The position numbers and the translations under genes were made by a program. The notes beneath the pieces were generated by a model, which ran no database searches, was not told where the DNA came from, and saw nothing but the letters and a program-made list of their open reading frames with translations. A DNA stretch of 64,000 nt from Camellia lanceoleosa (Eukaryota; Streptophyta; Magnoliopsida; Ericales; Theaceae). The DNA is taken from contig CM045758.1 in the NCBI GenBank assembly GCA_025200525.1, positions 58,251,649-58,315,648 on the forward strand. Reading direction: 5' to 3'. This document shows positions 42,340 to 53,357 of this stretch, in pieces. The first letter of the stretch is position 1; the number at the start of each line of letters is the position of its first letter.

Positions 42340-44790
42340 CTTAATGTGAATGTTCACACCGTCAATGTGAATGTTCATATCATCAATGTGTAGGGGCCCG
42401 GCCTATGTTGATCCTCGTGGGTGCCCGGAAAAATTTGAGTCGGGCCAGGTCGGCCCACAGGCCAAAAAAATAGGCCCAGCCCGGCCCGTTGATAATGTGA
42501 ATATTCACATTGACAAGTTAACATTCACATTGATAGAAATGTAAAATTGGCCCGCGGCCCAAGGCCAGCTCGTCGCCCGGGGCGGGCCCAGGCCGGCCCG
42601 TTTATAATGTGAATATTCACATTGACATATTAACATTAACATTGATAAGAGTGTAAAATTAGCTCGTGACTGTGACTAAAACTAAGCGGGCCCGTTGATG
42701 ACAATGTGAATATTCACATTGATATGTTAACATTCACATTGATAGGAGTGTAAAATTAGTCCGCGGCCTGTGACCGGTCCGAAACCCGCCGGCGGCTCGT
42801 GGGCTGCCCTGGGTGGGCCCGGCCCGACCCGTTGATAATGTGAATATTCACATTGACATGTTAACATTCACATTGATAAGAGTATAAAATTAGCCCGCGT
42901 CCCATGGCTGCCCGAAACCACTTTGTTGACAATGTGAATATTCACATTGACATGTTAACATTCACATTGATAAGAGTGTAAAATTGACTCGCATCCCATG
43001 GGCGGCCCGAAGCCCGTGGGCAACCCAGGGCGAGCCCGGCCCGGCCCGTTGACAATGTGAATATTCACATTGACATATTAACATTCACATTGATATGAGT
43101 GTAAAATTGGCCTGTGGCTCGGCTTCGCATTGCCGGCGAAGGCCCGTTGACAATGTGAATATTCACATTGACATATTAACATTAACATTGATAACAGAGT
43201 AAAATTGGCACGTGACCGGCGGGCGGCCGTTGAAACGTCATTGACATGTTAACATTCACATTGATAAGAGTGTAAGATTAACCCGTTCCCCGTGGTTGCC
43301 CGAAACCCGCCCACGGCCCGTGGGCTACCCGAGGCGGGCCCGGCCCGGTCTGTTGACAATGTGAATATTCACATTGACATGTTAACATTCACATTGATAA
43401 GAGTGTAAAATTGAGTCGCGTCCCATGGGCGGCCCGGGTTTGGGTCCGGGCCTACCCCGGGCCGCGGGCGAGTTTCGGATAGCGGACAAATTTTACACTC
43501 CTATCAATGTTAATGTTAACATGTCAATGTAAATATTCACATTGTCACGGGTCGGGCCAAGCTCGCCTCGGGCTGCGGTTTGGCTTCGGGCCGCCCACGG
43601 GCTGCGGGCCAATTTTACACTCCTATCAATATGAATGTTAACATGTCAATGTGAATATTCACATTGCCAACGGACCGGGCCCGCCCCGGCCCGAGGTCAG
43701 GTTCGGGCTGCCCACGGGTCACGAGCCAATTTTAAACTCTTATCAATGTGAATGTTAACATATCAATGTGAATATTCACATTGTCAACAGGGCAGCCCGG
43801 GCTGCCCACGGGCCGTGGGCGGGTTTCGGGCAACCACGGGGCACGGGCTAATTTTACACTCCTATCAATGTGAATGTGAATATTCACATTGTCACGGGTC
43901 CTGCCAAGCTCGCCTCGGACTTCGGGCCGCCCACGGGTTGCGGGCCAATTTTACATTCTTATCAATGTGAATGTTAACACGTCAATGTGAATATTCACAT
44001 TATCAATGGGTCGGGCCGGGCCCGCCCCCGACCGCGAGCGGGCTTTTGGCCGCACATGGGCTGCAGACCAATTTTATACTCTTATCAATGTAAATGTTAA
44101 CATGTCAATGTGAATATTTACATTGTCAACGGGCCAGACATGCCCGCTTCGCCTCCCATGGGCGGCCAATTTTATACTCCTATTAATGTGAATGTTAACA
44201 TGTCAATGTGAATATTCACATTGTCAATGGGCCTGGCCGGGTCGGGCCTGCCCTGGGCTACTGGCCAATTTTATACTCTTATCAATGTGAATGTTAACAT
44301 GTCAATGTGAATATTCACATTGTCAACAGGCCCCCGCCTCGGGTCGCCCACGGGCCGTGGGCAGGTTTCGGGCAGCCACGAGGCGCGGGCTAATTTTACA
44401 TTCCTGTCAATGTGAATGTTAACATGTCAATGTGAATATTCACATTGTCAACGGGCCGGGCCGGGCCCTCCCCGGGCCGCGAGCGGGCTTTTGGCCGCCT
44501 ATGGTCCGCGGGCCAATTTTATACTCTTATCAATGTGAATGTTAACATGTCAATGTGAATATTCACATTGTCAATGAGCCGGACCGGGCCCGCCCCGGGT
44601 CGCCCATGGGCCCTGAGCGGGTTTTGCGCCGCCACGAGACGTGGGCCAATTTTACACTCTTATTAATGTGAATGTTAACATGTCAATGTGAATCTTCACA
44701 TTGTCAACGGGTCGGGCCCGCCCCGGCTCAAGGGCTGGTTTCGGGCCGCCCACGGGCCAATTTTACATTCCTACCAACGTGAATTTTAAA
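42340..44790. repeat. Kilobase-scale inverted array of alternating AT palindromes and GC-rich blocks
   Basis: About 20 units of ~95-135 bp. Each has an AT half with the perfect palindrome AATGTGAATATTCACATT, then TGACATGTTAACATTCACAT and GAGTGTAAAATT, and a GC half of GGCCCG/CGGGCC words. In 42480-43440 units read in that order; from about 43490 to 44790 they read as the reverse complement, with the switch near 43445-43490. Intact palindromes start for example at 42494, 42606, 42703, 42837, 42931, 43054, 43152, 43358, 43648, 43765, 43873, 43984, 44205, 44304, 44429 and 44552. No coding capacity. Weakly similar inverted outer flanks (GGGAGCTTTTTTGATAAATC near 42149 and its counterpart near 44965) suggest a foldback-type transposon, but no target duplication was found. 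Confidence 0.85.
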
Positions 44791-45097
44791 ATATGAATGT
44801 TCACATCATTAAATTGCTAATCGTTCAAAAAATATTTATAAGGATATCAAAATTGAATATAAGGACATAAGTGTCCAAGAAAATAATGTAAATCAAGAAA
44901 ATGGACTTTATGGAATAAAACTATACATACATGTGACTAAATGGGTTAAAAAATTCCTTCATGAACTTTTTAGGTTAAAACACTTCTAAATTGGAGTTAT
45001 CAATAAAAATCCTAAATATTAAAGGTATGTATTTACTAATTTAAAATATATTTATATAAATAAGTTGGTCAAGTAGCTCTTCAATTTGTATTGGTTA
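44791..45097. other. Right flank of the inverted array
   Basis: AT-rich, no gene seen. It may include the outer arm of the foldback-like element up to about 44965. Confidence 0.35.
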
Positions 45098-45237
45098 GGC
45101 CAAGTTTGGAAAGACTAAATAAGTGCACTTTTTACTTTTATTGAATTATGTGTAGAAAAAGTAGAGAGGAGATGCTGATTGATGTGATCTAAAAAAGATA
45201 AAAAGTATGAACTTATTTTGGGATGCCAAACTTGGCC
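45098..45237. mobile_element. Short Tourist-like MITE of the same family, 140 bp
   Basis: Ends GGCCAAGTTTGG and CCAAACTTGGCC. The left flank is TTA (45095-45097) and the right flank ATA, so one target copy may have mutated. The first ~40 bp match the MITEs at 25711-25977 and 46464-46724; the middle is deleted or different. Confidence 0.7.
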
Positions 45238-45275
45238 ATAGCTCATGACAGTTCAATTATCCGATAGAATTTTAC

Positions 45276-48200
45276 TGAGGCCCTTGATCTTTGCAAAATT
45301 TTCTTTAACCCTTACTTTTAAATTATTTCCTGGTAATCCCTTAAGTTCTTAATTAATTGCAATTTTAAACCTAGATTAAAGTATAAAAAAAAAATGCGCC
45401 AACCGAAAACTCACAAATCTTAAATTGAACCTGCGAACTTGGGAATCATTTCTAAAACCCTAATAATAATTAAATTAATTTTCTAAGTATATTTTCCACA
45501 CAGAAACCCTAGGTTTCAGATTCTCAGTACAACTCGCCGTTTAATTCAAAACAAAGAAGACTTATAAAACACTATAAAAGTTGTTTCTTGAATAACAAAA
45601 GCACTAGGAAAGCTATGAAACTTATAAAAGCACAAGGAAAGCTATGAAACTTACAAAAGCACTACGAGTGTTTCTTGAATAACAAAAGCACTAAGAAAGC
45701 TATGAAACTTATAAAAGTTGTTCTGAAAACTAGAAAAAATTCTTTACAAATCATAGGAAATCCAAGTTTAGGAAAAATTTGAAAATGCCTTTTTCTTTAC
45801 AATCTTTATGACAAATCCAAATATGAAAATTTACTTTCTTGTGTGATATTATTCCATTAACTTCATGAATATGCCTAGAACTACTTATGCATATTTTGAT
45901 GTGTTAATCGCATGTGTTGTAACTTTATTTTCTTCCATTTATGCTATGAAGTTATTCACACTTATGCAATTGATGTTGTTTTAAGGGTTTGTTCTAGTTT
46001 GACTTAAATTATCTGACGAGAAACTTGATTAAAAGATTAAGTGGATCCAAAAATTTTAAAATTTTGATTAAAAGATTTTAAAAAATATTAAAAATACCAA
46101 AATACAAATTAAAAATCGAAAAACTATTTTTGAAAACTCAAAACTAAACTGAGTATTGTTATTTCATTATCAAACTTTGATATGAAGAATTATAATTATA
46201 AAAATTTTATAGATAGAATTATACTCAACAGAAAGCAATTTTTGTAATTTATGCAAATTTGTTTAGTTTTAATTTTACCAATTGAATTATGATACATGTA
46301 TTTTATTATAAAACAAAATATTAAAAGAAGACTTAAGTAATGACTAAAACTTACTTAGTCTTATCCATTTATAGTTTTTTCAAATCAATTTAATTTTAAA
46401 ATTAAATTTTGAATCATTGTCTAAAATCGTGTATAGCATGGGCTTTAGGCATATATATATTTAGGGGTTGTTTGGGGTGTCCTAAATAAGTGCACTTTTT
46501 ATCTTTTTAGACTAAAAAATTGAGGTTAAAAATATGGATGTTTGGGTTAACTTTTTGACTTTTTATGGAAAAATGTGTAATAAAAAATTGTAAAAATTGA
46601 TTTGTAGGGAAAAATTCGAATTAGGAGTTGTGCAGCCGTAATTGTTGACTTTTGATAAATAATGTTAACTTTTTAATTTTTTGAGTAACTTTTTAACTTT
46701 TTTTACAAGTTCCCAAACTTGGCCTTATATACCAAAACTGTAATGTAACTATTTACATTTATGATTCCCTATTCACCTTATCGTTTACAATTCTATTATT
46801 ACTGTCTCATTTAGGATATGCTATTTTAGTTGATTTTTTATTTGTTTTAATTATTTTAGTTTGGCTTAAAAAAGTTATATATGGGATGATAGTTGCGTTT
46901 TTTTTTTTTTTTTGTTATTGATTTGATGGTTGTGAAAGAAAAAAAAAATTATTATTATTTTAATGTGATATTTTATGTTCTTCACTATTTTTAAGTATTT
47001 TATTTTTATTGACTATTTTAACCTAAATCCAACTTTCCAAACACCTATTGCATCCATATAGATATGAAAGGATTGGACTTCTCTCATATTGGTCATCTCA
47101 ATTTTAGAGAGCATTTTGGCTTGGTAGACTCAATTTGAGACCGATTTCGATAATTTAAACTATTCACTTTTTAAGACTCATCGAATAGAATATTCATAAA
47201 AAAAATTACGATGATCGGATATCAGTAACTATATGTTTGAATCAAATTTGTATTACAAAAAATAGATGACTATTCTTAAAATTATATTTGTCATCCATTT
47301 TTTTAAAAACAAATATGATTCAAATATAGAATTACAGATGTCAAATCATTTTGATTTTTTACATGAATATTTTACTCAATAAATTTTTAAAGTAAACGAT
47401 TTAGATTATTGAAATTAGTTACTAAATTAGGCTATTTTAGTAACTTTTTGACTTTTTACGAAAAGATATGCAAAAAAGTAGAGAGGTGATGTGACAACTT
47501 TTAATAACTTTTTGACTTTTTGGCCAAAATAGCCACTCCCCAAACGAGGCCTATGACTTTTTGGCTATTTTAGCCTGAGGCTATAAAGTCTCGTTTGGTA
47601 TAGACTTTTTGGTTTTCTTGACTTTTGTAAGAGAAAAAATAAAATAATTATGGTTTAGATGTGATATTTTATCTTATTATGTTAAAAAGTCTATTTTGTC
47701 TTTTTGTGATTATTTTAATAAAAAAATAAATAAATACCTCGTTTTAGCTTATGCCAAACGAAGGCTACGTTTAAATGTTCTCCCAAATTGTGATCATAAC
47801 TTAATGAGTAATCTTATATGCACCAATTAGTACACTAACTAATATATCAATTGATGATGTGACATTATTTAAAATATTCTTGGCATTTATAATTTTTATA
47901 ATAAGTGGATTCAATAATAATGTCATATCTAATATTAGTACACTAATTAGTACATTAATTAGTGCATATAGCACCCATCTAACTTAATATAAGCCAATAC
48001 CGATATAAAAATAATCTCAAATACAAAAGTAATAATTTAATAAATTTATTTTAATATTAAAATACACAAATTCCATACAAGCAAAGCTGACAACAAACAG
48101 AGGCAGAAAAATATGCTCTGATGAATTTTCCATTTATGCCACAAATTCCTTTTTGCATCAAAGAATCTATTTTTTGACAAACTCAAAATTCAAGAAAAAA

Positions 48201-48777
48201 ATTACACTAATCGAAACCTTTTTTTTTTTTTTATTTAGTGAAAGTTTTTCAAATTTTTTATTAGTTTAAAAAATTAGCCTCTTCAATTTTGGTAGAACTT
48301 AAAAGTTTTTTAAAAAATGAAGATTTAAAAATAATTAATAAAACACATGGTTAAATGTTTGAAATATTTTAAATTGGTCATCTCAATTTGAGAGAATGTT
48401 TATATTTGGTGAACCTATTTTCGTGTCAACTTCTGTGATCTGAACCATTTACTTTTTAGTACTCAATTAGTAAAATATTCATACAAAAAATTAAAATGAT
48501 CAGATATCGGTAACAATATATTTGAATTATATTTGTGTTATAAAAAATTGATGTTACTCTTAAAATTATAATGTCGTCTATTTTTTTTTTTTAAATGTGG
48601 TTTAAATATATATAGTTTTTGATATTCGATTATCTTAATTTTTTGTATGCATATTATACTTGACAAATCTTAAAAAGTGAACGGTTCAAATCATTGAGGT
48701 CGGCTAGAAAATGAGTCCACCAAATCTAAATGTTTTTTTTTCATGTTGAGATGACCAACTAAAGAAAATCCAAACCT

Positions 48778-48816
<39 letters not shown>

Positions 48817-49860
48817 AAAATCAAAAGTTAAAATATTCCTAAATTTTTTTAAAAAAAATCACTAAAAAGATAAGTCATTCAAATTAATATTTTTCAAGTC
48901 TTAAATTTTTTTAAAAAAACTACTAAAAAAAAGTCAAACTGCAAATAGTTCCTTAAAAATAAACTGAGCGAGATGAGGCTAGTGGATCCAGATTAATTAC
49001 TCCATTTGTTAGATACCTTTTACATCACTACCGCCCTGTTTTGAAAGTTAATTGTTTTAATTAATTTTTTGAATTTTTAATTATTTTAATTTGATTAAAA
49101 AAATTATATTTAAAGAGATAATTGATTTTTTTTTATAATTGATTTAATGGTTATGAAAATAAAATAAAATGATTATGAGTTAGATATAATATTTTGTATT
49201 AATAATTATTTTAATTTATTTTATTTTTATTAATAATTTTAATCTAGATAGCCCTTCCCAAGCAGGGCCTTATATTCGATTTAAGATACAATAAGGCTAG
49301 GAGGAGATGAGACTAGTGGGTCCTTGCCCAACTACTCCATTTGTATTAGATAAGGCTATTAACTCAGACGACATATATAATCACAAAATTTATGAGACTA
49401 GTGGGTCCTTGGCCAACTACTTCACATTTGTCGTAGATGAAAAATACTATAGGTCTCAAATAATTTATTAAATTTTTTATATTGGTGTAAGATTCACACA
49501 AACTCACATGTGTGTAGGTCTCATATTCATATAATATGTTTGATAAAAAATTTGATAAATTATTTGAGATTTCTAATATAACCCGTCTTAGATATAGACA
49601 CAAAATTTATTTAGGAAAAAAAAAATTGTGAGTTTTTGTTTTTTGTTTTTTAGAACGTTAAAAAAATGTGAATGAGATTAACTAATACGTTGTGAGATTA
49701 ATGGCTTAAATAAATCTTAACCACAAGTTAATGTCTCTTGAAATTAAAAAATAAAAAAGAAATTTTTTTTTTTCTCTCAAACTGTAGTGTTGCTCATTAA
49801 GGCCTCTTTTGCTCAGGTTCCAAAAGAGCACTCTCCATCGAACCTTAACATCCCCTTTTT
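45276..49860 (+). repeat. Segmental duplication, copy B
   Basis: Same order and orientation as copy A but without its TR-GAG, CACTA, MITE, tandem-repeat and Mutator-like insertions, whose empty sites it preserves. It starts in a gypsy LTR (TGAGGCCCTTGATCTTTGC at 45276) that has lost most of its middle, and ends just upstream of the receptor gene. A small tandem amplification of AGCTATGAAACTTATAAAAG-type sequence (about 45575-45725) is special to this copy. A poly(A) run is at about 48779-48812. Confidence 0.88.
46464..46724 (+). mobile_element. Tourist-like MITE in copy B, 261 bp
   Basis: Right end CCCAAACTTGGCC, left end GGGGTTGTTTGGGG (more diverged), TTA on both sides (46461-46463, 46725-46727). 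Copy A lacks it: near 24638-24650 the ATATATATACC flank is continuous. The body matches the inverse of 25711-25977, for example GTTGTGCAGCCGTAATTGTT in the middle. Confidence 0.85.
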
Positions 49861-49941
49861 AAGAAGTAAGAATGTACTATTCAAGTCAACGAAATTTGGA
49901 TTCTTGCGCGAGACCAGCCACGGTATGGACCAAGCATTACT

Positions 49942-49949
49942 CTATAAAT
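49942..49949 (+). promoter_or_regulatory. TATA box of the receptor-like protein gene
   Basis: CTCTATAAATACC, 95 bp upstream of the ATG. It is followed by a duplicated ACCCACTTGTAACA phrase (near 49957 and 49985). No other TATA-like sequence lies nearer. Confidence 0.65.
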
Positions 49950-50036
49950 ACCAAAACCCACTTGTAACATGAGATACAAACAAACCCACTTGTAACAAAC
50001 AAACCAAAAAAGCAAATTGTCTTGTGAAGTCTTTGC

Positions 50037-53000
50037 ATGATCATGGGTTCATTCATGAGAAGTGCAACAATTGCCTTTTGTGTTGCTTATCTCACCATTG
50101 CAACCTTTCATAATTGCTTTTGCAAAGGAAAATCCAATACCATTTGCAATGAAACCGAGAAGCAAGCCCTTCTAAAATTCAAGCAAGATCTTAAAGACCC
50201 TTCAAACCAATTGTCGTCTTGGGCTGGTGAGGATTGTTGTCAATGGGCAGGAGTTGTTTGCAACTACTTAACTGGCCATGTCCATAAGATCCGCCTTCGT
50301 AATCTTCATCCTTTCAGGGTTGATCAAACTGAAGCTGAATATGAAGCTTATTTGAGTCACAAGTTAGGTGGCACGATAAATCCTTCTCTACTCGATTTGA
50401 AGTATCTCCGTCACCCGGACTTAAGTTGCAATGATTTCGAAGGGATTCCCATTCCAAGCTTCATTGGCTCTATTGGAAGATTGAGATACCTCAACTTATC
50501 TCAAGCTGGGTTTAGCGGAACCATTCCCCATCAACTAGGAAATCTCACCATGATGCGTTATCTTGGTCTCGGAGGTACTACTACTAATTTCAATGTATTA
50601 CAGTTACATGGTGATAATTTGCAATGGCTTTCGGGTCTTCTTTCATTACAACACCTTGATATGCTTCGGGTGGACCTTAGCAAAGCATTGGATTGGCTAC
50701 AGGTGATAAATGCCCTCCCTTCTTTGACAGAATTACACATGTCTAGTTGCGAACTCAAATATGTTTCTCCTTCATTTAACATTAACTTCACATCACTTGC
50801 CATCCTTGACCTTTCCTATAACAAATTCGAGTCATCTGTATTTGGGTGGATTTTCAGTCTAAGTCACCTAGTTTCCCTAGATATCAGTGGATGTAACTTT
50901 TATGGTCCACTTCCTAATGGTCTTTTGAACATGACTTCTCTTAGAGTTTTGGATTTGTCTTGGAATTTTTTCAATTCTACCATGCCAAATTGGTTGTATG
51001 ATTTGAGCCAGCTCGAGTCCCTCAATCTCGCAGCCAATCACTTGGAAGGTGAAATCTCAAGTGACATTGGAAACTTGACTTCCCTTGTTACCCTTGATTT
51101 ATCATTCAATCAACTTGAGAAAAGAATACCAAGTTCATTGGGAAAGCTTTGCAAGTTAAAGAAAATTACTTTATCAAGTAACAAATTTGGCGGGGAGATA
51201 GCACAAGTATTCAAAATTTTCTCCCAGTGCATGTTAGATGGATTGGAGTGGGCGGCATTAGATTCTAACGATCTTCTTGGTCACTTGTCGGATGAGCTTG
51301 GCCATTTCAAAAATCTTTCCCACCTACATCTTTCCAATAACAGCATCTCTGGTCTAATTCCAGCATCGATAGGAAAATTATCATCCTTGATAAGTTTAGA
51401 TCTTTCTCAAAATCGGTTGAATGGAACACTTCCTGAAACTCTTGGACAATTGGTCAAGTTAGAATGGTTGGGTATTTCGAATAATTTGTTGAAGGGTGTT
51501 GTCTCTGACATTCACTTTGCTAATCTCACAAGATTATGTTTCTTTTATGCATTTGGAAACAATTTAATTTTGAAAGCAAGTGATAGTTGGGTTCCTCCTT
51601 TTCAAATTAAACGTTTGTCACTGACCTCATGGCAATTAGGGCCAAAATTTCCATTATGGCTTGAATCTCAAGAAAAGTTAATTGGTTTGGACATGGCCAA
51701 CACAAATATTTCAGATTCCATTCCCACTTGGTTTTGGAACATGCCTTCCCGATTACAATATTTAAATCTCTCTTGTAACCAAATCCACAGAGAGATTCCA
51801 AGAATAATAGAGGTTCTTTTCTTTGGAACGATTGACATGAGTTCCAACTATTTGGAGGGTCAATTACCATTCATCTCCTCTAATTTGATGGCACTAGATC
51901 TTTCAAATAATTATTTTTCAGGATCTATTCACCACGTCTTCTGTGGTACAGAGGAGAAACCAATCAATTTACTGTTTGCTCTTGTTCTTGGAGACAATTA
52001 TCTATCAGGAGGAATTCCTGACTGTTGGGGGCATTGGCCATTTTTGCAAACCATAAGATTGGAAAACAACAATTTGATGGGTAACATTCCGCCCTCCATT
52101 GGAAATTTAAATTTCCTCGCGGTAATGCACTTGCGGCATAACAACCTCTCAGGAGAACTACCACAATCTCTACAACACTGTACAAACTTGTTGACCCTTG
52201 ATCTTGGTGAAAATGAATTTACTGGAAGCATACCAATTTGGATTGGGAATTCATTTTCGAATTTGATAGTTCTCAACCTTCGTGCAAATAAGTTTCAAGG
52301 TGAGATTCCATATGAACTATGTCGTCTAGGTGCTCTTCAAATCTTGGACCTTGCACGTAATAATCTCTCAGGACTTGTGCCAAGATGTTTCAACAATTTT
52401 AGTGCCATGGCAAGAAAACAACACTCAAGTAACCACTTATCCTATCACACATATAGGGGTGAATATTTCGAAAGTGCAACTTTGGTGACCAAAGGAAGAG
52501 AGGTTCTATATAACACCAATCTTATAGAACTATGTCGTCTAGGTGCTCTTCAAATCTTGGACCTTGCACGTAATAATCTCTCAGGACTTGTGCCAAGATG
52601 TTTCAACAATTTTAGTGCCATGGCAAGAAAACAAAACTCAAGTAACCACTTATCCTATCACACATATAGGGGTGAATATTTCGAAAGTGCAACTTTGGTG
52701 ACCAAAGGAAGAGAGGTTCTATATAACACCAATCTTAAATTGGTGACAAGCATGGATCTTTCAGAAAACAATTTATTTGGAGAAATTCCCAAGGTACTAA
52801 CTAGACTTGTGGGATTGTGGTCATTGAATTTGTCTAGCAATCATTTAACAGGAAGGATTCCCGAGAATATTGGTGATATGGGACAACTTGAATCCCTTGA
52901 TTGCTCTCTCAACCAACTTAGCGGTGAGATTCCATTTAGCATGTCAAGTTTGTCATTCTTGAGTTACTTGAATTTGTCTTATAACAATTTGACAGGAAAA

Positions 53001-53318
53001 ATTCCATCAAGTACTCAGCTTCAAAGCTTAGATGAATCCAGCTTTATTGGGATCAAACTTTGTGGACCTCCACTTACAAACTGCAGCACAAACACGACAA
53101 TAGCTAAAGTTGGACATGGAGGTGAAGAAGATGAGGGACTTTCTGAAGTGTGGTTCTTTTTGAGCTTGGCACTAGGATTTGTAGTTGGTTTTTGGATTGT
53201 GGTGGGCCTTTTACTCTTCAAGATGTCTTGGAGAGATGCTTATTTCATGTTTCTAGATCGTATTGGGCACAAACTTAGCAATTTTATTTTTAAATGTTGC
53301 TATTTGCTTTGTAAATGA
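50037..53318 (+). CDS. LRR receptor-like protein (Cf/EIX type), single exon, with duplicated island domain
   Basis: A 1093-residue plasma-membrane receptor without kinase. Residues 1-31 are a signal peptide. The LRRNT cap has the paired-Cys block DCCQWAGVVC (66-75). Then come about 30 leucine-rich repeats of the extracellular plant type (LxxLxxLDLSxNxLxGxIP), an island domain, a few final LRRs, an acidic stretch (GGEEDEGLSE, about 1027-1036), a transmembrane helix (about 1038-1061, GFVVGFWIVVG) and a short basic-aromatic tail ending in FKCCYLLCK. Family members bind ligands such as fungal proteins and signal through the SOBIR1 kinase; the ligand here is unknown. Residues 760-830 are repeated as 831-901, so LRR plus island occurs twice. 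ATG 50043 has a better initiation context than ATG 50037, so the start may be two codons later. LRHPDLS at about 123 has Pro at a usual Leu. No stops or frameshifts. Confidence 0.95.
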   Translation: MIMGSFMRSATIAFCVAYLTIATFHNCFCKGKSNTICNETEKQALLKFKQDLKDPSNQLSSWAGEDCCQWAGVVCNYLTGHVHKIRLRNLHPFRVDQTEAEYEAYLSHKLGGTINPSLLDLKYLRHPDLSCNDFEGIPIPSFIGSIGRLRYLNLSQAGFSGTIPHQLGNLTMMRYLGLGGTTTNFNVLQLHGDNLQWLSGLLSLQHLDMLRVDLSKALDWLQVINALPSLTELHMSSCELKYVSPSFNINFTSLAILDLSYNKFESSVFGWIFSLSHLVSLDISGCNFYGPLPNGLLNMTSLRVLDLSWNFFNSTMPNWLYDLSQLESLNLAANHLEGEISSDIGNLTSLVTLDLSFNQLEKRIPSSLGKLCKLKKITLSSNKFGGEIAQVFKIFSQCMLDGLEWAALDSNDLLGHLSDELGHFKNLSHLHLSNNSISGLIPASIGKLSSLISLDLSQNRLNGTLPETLGQLVKLEWLGISNNLLKGVVSDIHFANLTRLCFFYAFGNNLILKASDSWVPPFQIKRLSLTSWQLGPKFPLWLESQEKLIGLDMANTNISDSIPTWFWNMPSRLQYLNLSCNQIHREIPRIIEVLFFGTIDMSSNYLEGQLPFISSNLMALDLSNNYFSGSIHHVFCGTEEKPINLLFALVLGDNYLSGGIPDCWGHWPFLQTIRLENNNLMGNIPPSIGNLNFLAVMHLRHNNLSGELPQSLQHCTNLLTLDLGENEFTGSIPIWIGNSFSNLIVLNLRANKFQGEIPYELCRLGALQILDLARNNLSGLVPRCFNNFSAMARKQHSSNHLSYHTYRGEYFESATLVTKGREVLYNTNLIELCRLGALQILDLARNNLSGLVPRCFNNFSAMARKQNSSNHLSYHTYRGEYFESATLVTKGREVLYNTNLKLVTSMDLSENNLFGEIPKVLTRLVGLWSLNLSSNHLTGRIPENIGDMGQLESLDCSLNQLSGEIPFSMSSLSFLSYLNLSYNNLTGKIPSSTQLQSLDESSFIGIKLCGPPLTNCSTNTTIAKVGHGGEEDEGLSEVWFFLSLALGFVVGFWIVVGLLLFKMSWRDAYFMFLDRIGHKLSNFIFKCCYLLCK
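52314..52739 (+). repeat. In-frame 213 bp tandem duplication in the receptor gene
   Basis: Copy 1 is 52314-52526, copy 2 is 52527-52739, each 71 codons from ELCRLGALQILDL to GREVLYNTNL. I see one internal difference (CAACAC to CAAAAC, His to Asn) plus the junction codon. Copy 2 joins the normal continuation KLVTSMDLSENN. Confidence 0.95.
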
Positions 53319-53351
53319 TAGAAGTGCTCACTTATTCGATTGTAAGATAAA

Positions 53352-53357
53352 AATAAA
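53352..53357 (+). terminator. Possible polyadenylation signal of the receptor gene
   Basis: AATAAA 33 bp after the stop codon, within an A-rich stretch. Plant signals are loose, so this is a weak call. Confidence 0.4.

Noticed and set aside
43752..43970. 72-residue frame in the inverted array
   Set aside because: Repeats the array unit (YQCEYSHC...); interrupted in neighbouring units.
42340..44790. CRISPR-like regular repeats
   Set aside because: Units are regular, but spacers are GC-rich variants of one another, the array switches orientation, and the host is a plant.
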